64,000 nt of DNA from Cardinium endosymbiont cBtQ1 of Bemisia tabaci (GTDB taxonomy: Bacteria; Bacteroidota; Bacteroidia; Cytophagales; Amoebophilaceae). The position numbers and the translations under genes are program-made. Under the pieces are notes generated by a model, which saw only the letters and a program-made list of their open reading frames with translations, did no database searches and was not told the origin of the DNA. Of the stretch, positions 45,307 to 53,083 are shown in pieces (positions within the stretch are counted from its first letter, which is position 1; each line of letters begins with the position of its first letter). Where the stretch lies: NCBI RefSeq assembly GCF_000689375.1, contig NZ_CBQZ010000001.1, positions 496,001 through 560,000 on the forward strand, read 5' to 3'.

Positions 45307-47067
45307 CTATAATGCGCCATGAAACTGTAATCTACACATATTTGCATAGAAGGAACTGGTCTTTAAAAGCATCTTATGGGGGCCATTGGCAATTATTTTA
45401 CCGCTATTAAATACCAATAGTCGATCCATTGCCGCCAAAACCGATAGTCTATGGGCAATCGCAATAATGGTTTTATCGACCATAATGGTAGAAAGGTTTT
45501 GTTGTATTTCATTTTCAGTAATGGCATCCAATGCGGAAGTCGCCTCATCTAAGACTAGAATAGGCGCATTTTTTAATATAGCACGGGCAATAGCAATGCG
45601 TTGACGCTGCCCACCTGAAAGGGTTGATCCTCTTTCTCCAACTAAAGTATGGTACCCTTTTGCTAGATGGATAATAAACGCATGACACTTTGCTTTTTTA
45701 GCGGCATCCACCACTTCATCATCTGTTGCTTCGCTACGTCCATAACGAATATTTTCTAAAATACTTTGATGAAAAAGGGTAGTATCTTGGGGTATAACAG
45801 AAATAGCAGCACGCAGTGATGCTTGGGTAACGGTGGAGATGTCTTGCCCATCAATGGTAATTACACCTTTATCAAGGTCAAAAAACCTGAGTAATAAATG
45901 GATAAAAGTAGTTTTTCCACTACCGGATAAACCTACTAATCCTACTTTTTCACCAGACGCTATAGCAATGGTTTGATTCTGGAACATAGGGTTATCTGGC
46001 CCATAAGAAAAAGAAACGTTTTGAAATGCAATAGCAGCTGACTGACATTTAAGTACAGAGGCGTTGGGTGCATCTAGTACAGCATGTTCTTTTTGTAATA
46101 ATTTTAAAGCTTGTTGACAATAGCCAATTTCTTCAAGAAAATCAGGGAATTCTGCTACAGATACCCAAACCAAATTACAAATATTATTACCAGCATAAAA
46201 AATGTAGGTGACTTCAGCAATAGAAAGCTTACCGAGTTGCCAATAATGGATCACATAAGCGATCATTCCTATGCCCATAAAGCCTATAGAAAGGCCACTA
46301 ATGATAAAATGTAGGCGCATGATCAGCCTTAAGGCGTTTTCATGTGCTTGCTTTTCTGCTGCCTGTGGGGCCAATAAATGAATTGTTTCTTGATTTTTAG
46401 GTGCAAAAAGTTTTATGCTTAATATATTGGTAAAGCCATCTACTATACTACCAGACAAGCGGCTTACCTTTTCTGCATGTAACGCTACACCATGGCTGCA
46501 CTTTTTTGAAAAAAATAAGTAAGTGGCGGTATGGAGGATGAGCCAAACCATTAATACGCTACCAAAGGTCGGATGTATATAGGTAAAAGAGATGACACCC
46601 GCCAAGGTAGTGCAAAATGTAGGCAAAAATGAAGAAATAACAATCATCATGACTTGACTGATGCCATCGGTTAAGTCATTGATCCGTTTTATCAAATCAC
46701 CAGAAAAATGGGCTGTAAAAAACTGGTAGGAATGGCCTTGCAAATGGCGTACAATCCATGTACGTATTTTTACCTCAAAATCAGGAATAGTTTTGACTTT
46801 CATATAGTCAAATAGACGAAATAAAAGCTCTATTAGTCCAATGATCCCTAACAAAAGGATCAATGGACCAGCCAACTTTATCCAGCTATCTGTTCTATTT
46901 TTGTCTAATGCGGTAAGTCGTGTGACAAGTATTTTAAAGGCATAGGGAACGACCAAATTATCGAGTACAAAACAGATTCGAAAACAAGCCATGGCTATGA
47001 AATGCCATTTGAATGGCGCTACAAAATGTAGGATAAAGATTTTTAGATTTTTAGTAATGGGATGCAT
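45307..47067 (-). CDS. ABC exporter, fused membrane and ATPase domains
   Basis: 586 residues: six membrane segments in about 1-310, then an ATPase domain (about 340-586) with Walker A GLSGSGKTTFIHLLLRF, signature LSGGQRQRIAIARAILK, Walker B PILVLDEATSALD and the H-loop IAIAHRLSVL. This is the MsbA / multidrug half-transporter layout that works as a dimer. The substrate is unknown; lipid or drug export is possible. Convergent with murC. Confidence 0.9.
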   Translation of the reverse strand: MHPITKNLKIFILHFVAPFKWHFIAMACFRICFVLDNLVVPYAFKILVTRLTALDKNRTDSWIKLAGPLILLLGIIGLIELLFRLFDYMKVKTIPDFEVKIRTWIVRHLQGHSYQFFTAHFSGDLIKRINDLTDGISQVMMIVISSFLPTFCTTLAGVISFTYIHPTFGSVLMVWLILHTATYLFFSKKCSHGVALHAEKVSRLSGSIVDGFTNILSIKLFAPKNQETIHLLAPQAAEKQAHENALRLIMRLHFIISGLSIGFMGIGMIAYVIHYWQLGKLSIAEVTYIFYAGNNICNLVWVSVAEFPDFLEEIGYCQQALKLLQKEHAVLDAPNASVLKCQSAAIAFQNVSFSYGPDNPMFQNQTIAIASGEKVGLVGLSGSGKTTFIHLLLRFFDLDKGVITIDGQDISTVTQASLRAAISVIPQDTTLFHQSILENIRYGRSEATDDEVVDAAKKAKCHAFIIHLAKGYHTLVGERGSTLSGGQRQRIAIARAILKNAPILVLDEATSALDAITENEIQQNLSTIMVDKTIIAIAHRLSVLAAMDRLLVFNSGKIIANGPHKMLLKTSSFYANMCRLQFHGAL

Positions 47068-47223
47068 GGATGAAAAAGGGTATGGAGGATGGCATTGGGT
47101 ATAATGAGATGGGCAACCATGTGCCGGAATAGCAAACTATTGTAACACTGCATGTACAAGACTAAGGGCAAAGAAAAGGACCAATACAACCTTTTATAAA
47201 GATAAATTAGCTGGAGAATAGAT

Positions 47224-47251
47224 AAAAAAGTGCTTATAGAAGCACTTTTTC
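47224..47251 (-). terminator. Bidirectional-looking terminator after thioredoxin
   Basis: Perfect 11-bp stem AAAAAGTGCTT / AAGCACTTTTT (47225-47235 and 47240-47250) with a four-base loop. A-run and T-run flank both sides, so it could stop transcripts from either direction; it lies 27 bp after the thioredoxin stop. Confidence 0.8.
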
Positions 47252-47277
47252 AAACCAGCTGTATAAAAAACTCCCTT

Positions 47278-47604
47278 CTAAGGCAGATATTTATCCAAAG
47301 AGGACTGAATTTGGGTAATAGGGAGATTCCCTACCAGACGATCTACCTGTTTGCCTTGATGAAACAACAACAGAGTAGGTATGGTACTGATAAAATACCT
47401 GGCAGGCATTTGACTATTTTCACTGATATTAAGCTTAGCAACCAATGCTTTACCTTTATAGATGGCAGCAATCTCTTCTATGACAGGGGCAAGTTGTAGG
47501 CAAGGTGCGCACCAAGGTGCCCAAAAGTCAACTAAAACAAGTTTATGCTGACTGATTACTTTATCAAATTGCTCATCTATAATATCTATTGTATGATGGT
47601 CCAT
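47278..47604 (-). CDS. trxA: Thioredoxin
   Basis: 108 residues with the active site FWAPWCAPCLQLAPV (WCAPC in place of the common WCGPC), VAKLNISENSQMPARYFISTIPTLLLF (cis-Pro TIPT), and the late GKQVDRLVGNL. Cytoplasmic disulfide reductant. Followed by a clear terminator; alaS lies 60 bp upstream, same strand. Confidence 0.95.
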   Translation of the reverse strand: MDHHTIDIIDEQFDKVISQHKLVLVDFWAPWCAPCLQLAPVIEEIAAIYKGKALVAKLNISENSQMPARYFISTIPTLLLFHQGKQVDRLVGNLPITQIQSSLDKYLP

Positions 47605-47664
47605 AAATTAAAATAGTCTTAATGAAAGGGCATTACCCAGAAGTTATACGCCATTAAAGGAAAT

Positions 47665-50295
47665 TTAAAAAAATCTCTTATCATACACAAACGCTTTCCT
47701 TGCTGCTTGCAATGCAGCTGGTATACCTGCGGGATTATTGCCCTTAGCGGTTGCAAAGAAGGGAGTTCCTCCTCCTTTACCGTCAATAAGGGGGGCTATG
47801 GATTGCATCATCTGATGGGCATGGTTGTATGGCAGCAATGGATCGGATACCGATAGGACCAGATGGGCTTGTTGTTCAAATCTAGCGGCCAATAGGACAA
47901 ATATTTGTCCATATTGGGCTTTATAGTGCAAGGCAATCTGTTGCAAAGCATGGGGATGGGGTGGTTGGATGGTTTGAATGAGTAGGTAGCGGTCACCGAC
48001 TTGTTCCAACTGGTGGGAGAGTTGTTGGATGATTTGTTGAACAGCTTGGGCTTGATGGCCCATCAACTGCTTCTGGAGCTGTTTTTTTTCATGGAGCAAC
48101 TTAGCTACTGCTTGTAGGAGGTCTTTGGGGTGGTGGAGCAGATTTGCTATTCCGTTTAAAGTAGCGGATTGCTGGGTTACGAAATGGTAGGCATTATGGG
48201 CGGTTAGGGCTTCTATTCTGCGTATGCCTGTACCTATAGCGGTTTCATGGATGATCTTAAAAAAGCCAATTTGTCCGGTATGGGCTACATGAGTCCCGCC
48301 ACAGAGCTCTATGGAGAAAGTGGGATCAAAGGTAATGACGCGTACGGTTGGACCATATTTTTCACGAAATAGGGCTTGTGCGCCCATGGCTTTGGCTGCA
48401 GCGAGTGGAAGGCCACGTTGTTCTATACAGGGTATATTGGCTCTGATTTTTTGGTTTACCATGGCTTCAACGGCTTCTATTTGTGTGGTAGACAACTTGG
48501 TAGGATGGGCAAAATCAAAGCGCAATAGGTTAGGTGTCACCAAGGAGCCTTTTTGGACAACATGGTCCCCTACTATTTGTTGTAAGGCAGCCTGTAAAAG
48601 ATGGGTGGCGGTATGGTTGTTGGCGGCTAGGGTACGTTGGATGGGATCTACCTCTGCTACTACAGGTAGCTCCAACTGAGCAGGCAACTGGTCAACGGTA
48701 TGGAGGATTAAGCCATGTTCTTTTTGTACATCTACCACTGGAATAGACTCTGAACCACATCGGATCACCCCTGTATCGGCTACTTGCCCCCCCCCTGCTG
48801 GATAAAAAGGGGTAACGGCCAATACCAATTGATAGGCGGTACCTGCTTTATTGGTAAAGGTACGCCATTGTACAATAGCGGTGGTAACTGCCAATTGATC
48901 ATAGCCAACAAAAGAGGGGTCATCAGATGGATGGACCACTTGCCAATCGCCTTGGGAGAGCGCGGCATCTTTTTGTGCACGTGCTTTTTGGGCTTGGAGT
49001 GCTTGCTGGAAGCCGGCTTCATCTACCATCAGTCCTTTCTCTTTGGCCATCAGTAAAGTTAGATCTAAAGGGAAGCCATAGGTATCGTAGAGTTCAAAAG
49101 CTACGCGGCCCTCTATGACCCCTTGGTGGATCTTGCTTGGATCTAGGTGGTTGAAGCGGTGCAACCCCGTTCCTAATGTTTTTAAGAAGGCTGCTTCTTC
49201 TGCTTGAATAAGTTGTGCGATATAGCCTTGTTGGTGGGTTAGGTTGGGATAAACGCCTTCCATTTGTGCAGCTAAAACAGCCACCAATTGATGGATAAAA
49301 GGTTCTTTTATAGCCAAGTGGCTATAGCCATAGCGAATGGCCCTACGCAAAATACGGCGGATCACATAACCAGCTTTGGCATGTGCAGGGGGTTGGCCAT
49401 CGGCAATGGCAAAGGCTACTGCACGGAGGTGGTCTGCAATGACCCGCATGGCTACTGCAATGGTGGTACTTTGGTGGTAGCTTTTACCAGCAATCTGTGC
49501 TATTCTTTGGATCAATGGGGTAAAAATATCGGTATCGTAGTTGGATGTTTTGCCTTGTAAGACCATAGCCAATCGCTCTAACCCCATACCGGTATCAATG
49601 TGTTTATGGGGCAAGTCAACCAATTTTCCGGAAGCTTGCCGGTTGTATTGCATAAATACCAAATTCCAAATCTCTATGACTTGAGGATGGCCTGTATTGA
49701 CCAATTCGGCAGCGGGTAGCGCCTTACGTTCGCCATCAGAACGGATATCCAAATGGATTTCAGAACAGGGTCCACAGGGGCCTTGTGCCCCCATTTCCCA
49801 AAAATTATCTGCTTTGTCAAAGGAAAGAATATGGTCAGCAGGAAGGTATTGGCCCCAAAGGGAATCGGCTTCATGGTCTTTGGGCAGGCCATCTTGGGAG
49901 TCTCCTCCAAATATGGTGGCATAGATGCGTTCCTTAGGGAGGTGATAGACGGCTGTTAGGAGTTCCCATGCCCAGGCGATGGCCTCTTCTTTGAAATAAT
50001 CTCCAAAGGACCAATTGCCCAACATTTCAAAGAGGGTATGGTGGTAGGTATCGACGCCTACTTCTTCAAGGTCATTGTGTTTACCGGAAACGCGTAAACA
50101 GGGCTGTACCGTAACCACACGAGGGGTATCAATAGGTTGGTTGCCCAAAAGGATATCCTTAAAGGGATTCATTCCGGCATTGACAAAAAACAAAGAGGGG
50201 TCATCTTTGTTGACAATAGGAACTCCAGATTGATGTTGGTGGCTTTTTTGTATAAAAAATTGGAGGAATTTTTCTCTAATGGATTTAGATTGCAT
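47665..50295 (-). CDS. alaS: Alanyl-tRNA synthetase
   Basis: 876 residues, complete. Class II catalytic core (FFVNAGMNPFKDI, VQPCLRVSGKHNDLEEVG, FEMLGNWSFGDYFKEEAI), then the editing domain with HTATHLLQAALQQIVGDHVVQKGSLV and the zinc-binding CGGTHVAHTGQIGFF, and a C-terminal domain (LLDGKGGGTPFFATAKG). The coding strand is unusually rich in C (the plus strand in G) compared with neighbours, as in uvrA. Confidence 0.97.
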   Translation of the reverse strand: MQSKSIREKFLQFFIQKSHQHQSGVPIVNKDDPSLFFVNAGMNPFKDILLGNQPIDTPRVVTVQPCLRVSGKHNDLEEVGVDTYHHTLFEMLGNWSFGDYFKEEAIAWAWELLTAVYHLPKERIYATIFGGDSQDGLPKDHEADSLWGQYLPADHILSFDKADNFWEMGAQGPCGPCSEIHLDIRSDGERKALPAAELVNTGHPQVIEIWNLVFMQYNRQASGKLVDLPHKHIDTGMGLERLAMVLQGKTSNYDTDIFTPLIQRIAQIAGKSYHQSTTIAVAMRVIADHLRAVAFAIADGQPPAHAKAGYVIRRILRRAIRYGYSHLAIKEPFIHQLVAVLAAQMEGVYPNLTHQQGYIAQLIQAEEAAFLKTLGTGLHRFNHLDPSKIHQGVIEGRVAFELYDTYGFPLDLTLLMAKEKGLMVDEAGFQQALQAQKARAQKDAALSQGDWQVVHPSDDPSFVGYDQLAVTTAIVQWRTFTNKAGTAYQLVLAVTPFYPAGGGQVADTGVIRCGSESIPVVDVQKEHGLILHTVDQLPAQLELPVVAEVDPIQRTLAANNHTATHLLQAALQQIVGDHVVQKGSLVTPNLLRFDFAHPTKLSTTQIEAVEAMVNQKIRANIPCIEQRGLPLAAAKAMGAQALFREKYGPTVRVITFDPTFSIELCGGTHVAHTGQIGFFKIIHETAIGTGIRRIEALTAHNAYHFVTQQSATLNGIANLLHHPKDLLQAVAKLLHEKKQLQKQLMGHQAQAVQQIIQQLSHQLEQVGDRYLLIQTIQPPHPHALQQIALHYKAQYGQIFVLLAARFEQQAHLVLSVSDPLLPYNHAHQMMQSIAPLIDGKGGGTPFFATAKGNNPAGIPAALQAARKAFVYDKRFF

Positions 50296-50481
50296 GGGTT
50301 AAATGGTTTCACTTTCTGCGCCATACGGGTCACTGGTATGGGCTTAAGACTTTTTTTGATCTACAATGGGTAAAAAAACTGCTGGATAAAACAAATATAA
50401 AGAGAATATATGAATTATTTTTATGTACTTGGGTGAAGAGGAAGGAGATAGGGGGAACGGGTTATATAACAAATATAAGAT

Positions 50482-50748
50482 TTTATTGTCTCACTTTGGG
50501 AGAAAAACCCCGCACTTGCAGTGCGTCGTTTCAACATATTTGGCAATTAAAGGTTCAATTTTATAAAAAAGTAATCTGTTTGTAAAAAATTCTAGTACTT
50601 TTACAGATCAACTGATCAAGGATTATGTTGATAGACATGAATAAATAGAAGATCAACTTGGAGACTTTCAAGTCGAAAACTAGCTGTGGCTAAGGCATTC
50701 ATGCCGTAATCTTAAGCCCTGTATTTGCAATGCAGGGTGAGTTAACTT
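50482..50748 (+). repeat. 267-bp IS200/IS605-derived short element, copy B
   Basis: Inverted near-copy of 15182-15448. Starts TTTTATTGTCTCACTTTGGG, has a palindrome CGCACTTGCAGTGCG near 50510, a TnpA C-terminal remnant (SNLFVKNSSTFTDQLIKDYVDRH near 50570-50650) and an imperfect palindrome CCCTGTATTTGCAATGCAGGG at 50717-50737. Only scattered base changes separate the two copies, so they are recent relatives. No protein of useful length can be made. Confidence 0.75.
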
Positions 50749-50761
50749 TTTTAAGCTAAAT

Positions 50762-50802
50762 ATAAAAAAATCAGGGAACTAGCTTTTGCTAGTTCCCTGA
50801 TT
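50762..50802 (-). terminator. Strong Rho-independent terminator after the large lipoprotein gene
   Basis: Perfect 15-bp stem (50769-50783 with 50788-50802, GGGAACTAGC core), TTTT loop on the plus strand, followed on the minus strand by seven T. It lies 37 bp after the stop at 50840. Strong terminators are rare in this window, which suggests the gene upstream is well expressed. Confidence 0.88.
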
Positions 50803-50839
50803 GGGAAGATTATATAATATTAACTTATTATTTTTTAGT

Positions 50840-52852
50840 CTATTTCATTTGATATGATTGCTTGATTTTATTGATTTGATCAATCTCTTCAGCTTTTAAT
50901 CCATCTATTTGCTTTAAATCATCCTCAGTTATATTTTCTTTTTTGTCTAAAAGAGGAGCAATGCTTGTTAGAAGAATTGACCCAAGTTTATTGGATTGTA
51001 TTTCATAGACCTTACGAACATTTTCAATATCAAATGTACCACTTTTAACCTTGCTGGCAATATCAGCATACGTTCTATTTGCATTACTATGCTTATTCTT
51101 TAATTTGTCATGAACATAGTCCAGACTCGATTTAATAACCCCAGTTACCATCGTAGGACAAGCTTTACCATCTTCTGCAAGTTTAACAACTGCTTTATCT
51201 GCTAAACTGTCTGCATGTGATTTAATCATACCCTGAAGGGTACTTTTAGTGACATCTAGGAATTTGTCGGTATAGGTATTGCATCTGTCTATGATTTTTT
51301 TAGAAAAAGATATACAAAATCGTTGATTAAAATCTGCATCTGAAGATTCTAATTCGTTCTTCTTATCAGCCAAAACTGAAATTTTTTCAATTTTTGGGAT
51401 AAGAACGGTGGACAGGTCATCAGATTGATCAGCACTTACGCCAAGCATCTTCAAAATATTAATGCAAACATCTTTTAATGCAGGAGCCTCATCTAACACA
51501 TTAGAAGCTGGTAAGACTTTAGAGTAAAGGTCTTTTAAGTTAGGGATGACAAAAAGATCTTTTAGATCACCTTGAGCGTCTATATGTTGATACAACATAT
51601 CTGCAAGCTCAGCCTCAGATTTATCTACCCACTTTTTGAAATTAACATCAATACCTTTCAAAACTATAGTATTGTTTTTATCGCATGTTAATTGCAAGAA
51701 GTCGTATGCAGTATTTCCTCTAAACAAAGTAAATAAAAGGGTACCAAATGATATGTCACTGTCTTTTACACCGTTGTGACCAAATTGACCAGCACCCTTA
51801 TCGAACACCTTGCCTATAGAAGAATCTTCTTCATCGTTGACATATTTTACAAAATGATCCTGCTGGTATCTATTCTCCAAAGTACCATTAAGAAGTGGCG
51901 GAACATAAGGAAGCTTACCCTCATTGCCTTGTAGTACCAATAAACTGTTTGGGTCTTCACCTAGGCCAGATCCCCGGGAACCTATAGAGCTTGGATCGGA
52001 TGACGTATTTACCTTACAAGCCTCGTCCTGTTTCTTATTTTTAATGCAGACAGAAAACTGTTTACTTAAAATCGTTGGGATTCCATAAGATTTTCCAATT
52101 GCGGCACTACTTCCTCTTAGTTTTCCTTTTTTATCAAGATCAGTCAAAAATCTAGCTAACTGACTTCCATCTAATAATTTCGCACTAGATGCGTCACTAA
52201 ATTTAGTGCTAGCCTTAAATTTAGTTAACCCTTGTTGCAAAGTTAGCGATAAAGGATCAAGAGCCTTTTCTTTTAATTCTTTAAGTCCAGCATCCCCCTC
52301 ACCTTGATCAATTTTTTCCCACATCTGGCTAGCAATATTGGCAAGGTTGTTACGAACAAGAGGAATCTCATTTATAGCCAATGCAAAGGCACGAGGTCGC
52401 TCCCTAATATAATTGTCAGGAACAGAGGCCAAAGCAGCTATATTTTCTCTCAAATCTATTGGATAGGCACTAGCGTTTTTAACAAAACTACCAGTTAATC
52501 TCTTAACCAACTCTAAAATATTTGTTTTGCTATAGTCATTATCAGATAAGGATAAAACATGTGGCTGATTAGGGGATTGACTTTGCTTAGCAAGAGGCAA
52601 ATAATCTAAGCCTAAAGCACGAAAAAATATTTTTATAATTTCTTTATTTGCTGCTATGAAACCCGGATTACTCGTTGTTTTCATACCACTACCTTTAGCG
52701 CCCTCTCCCTCAGCACCTTGCTCCGTATTCTTTGTTGTATCTTCTCCAGCTTTTTCATTTTTATCTTTGTTACAATTGCTGCCCAATAATACACCAGCTA
52801 ATAACAAACTAGACAAAGACGGAATTTTATTTCCAATTTTTTTATAAACCAT
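50840..52852 (-). CDS. Large putative lipoprotein of unknown function
   Basis: 670 residues. N-terminus MVYKKIGNKIPSLSSLLLAGVLLGSNC with a lipoprotein-like signal (Asn at -1 is atypical), then a low-complexity charged linker (about 28-58, rich in K, E, G, T) and a long mostly helical region rich in D, K, L, S and N. No enzymatic motif or repeat stands out, and I recognise no family. It has its own strong terminator and is flanked by a 267-bp repeat. A surface-exposed lipoprotein is the simplest reading. Confidence 0.6.
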   Translation of the reverse strand: MVYKKIGNKIPSLSSLLLAGVLLGSNCNKDKNEKAGEDTTKNTEQGAEGEGAKGSGMKTTSNPGFIAANKEIIKIFFRALGLDYLPLAKQSQSPNQPHVLSLSDNDYSKTNILELVKRLTGSFVKNASAYPIDLRENIAALASVPDNYIRERPRAFALAINEIPLVRNNLANIASQMWEKIDQGEGDAGLKELKEKALDPLSLTLQQGLTKFKASTKFSDASSAKLLDGSQLARFLTDLDKKGKLRGSSAAIGKSYGIPTILSKQFSVCIKNKKQDEACKVNTSSDPSSIGSRGSGLGEDPNSLLVLQGNEGKLPYVPPLLNGTLENRYQQDHFVKYVNDEEDSSIGKVFDKGAGQFGHNGVKDSDISFGTLLFTLFRGNTAYDFLQLTCDKNNTIVLKGIDVNFKKWVDKSEAELADMLYQHIDAQGDLKDLFVIPNLKDLYSKVLPASNVLDEAPALKDVCINILKMLGVSADQSDDLSTVLIPKIEKISVLADKKNELESSDADFNQRFCISFSKKIIDRCNTYTDKFLDVTKSTLQGMIKSHADSLADKAVVKLAEDGKACPTMVTGVIKSSLDYVHDKLKNKHSNANRTYADIASKVKSGTFDIENVRKVYEIQSNKLGSILLTSIAPLLDKKENITEDDLKQIDGLKAEEIDQINKIKQSYQMK

Positions 52853-53083
52853 TTTAACTTAATTTGATTGTTAATTATTTAATTTAACTAAATATGTTAA
52901 ACACGTAATAGTACGTTACTGCAACAGGCCTCTGTACAATTATAATATATAATCATATATTATCCAAACAGGGTAGATGAACTAAGGCTGATCTGTAGCA
53001 TATATAGCATTACACCAAAACCGTTCAAAAAAATATTTGCTATAGCAATTATAATATAAAAAATAATACCATGCAACTATTTG

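Noticed and set aside
48311-50373. Many plus-strand ORFs across alaS
   Set aside because: They are antisense shadows of a full-length, well-conserved alaS; G-rich antisense frames stay open by composition.
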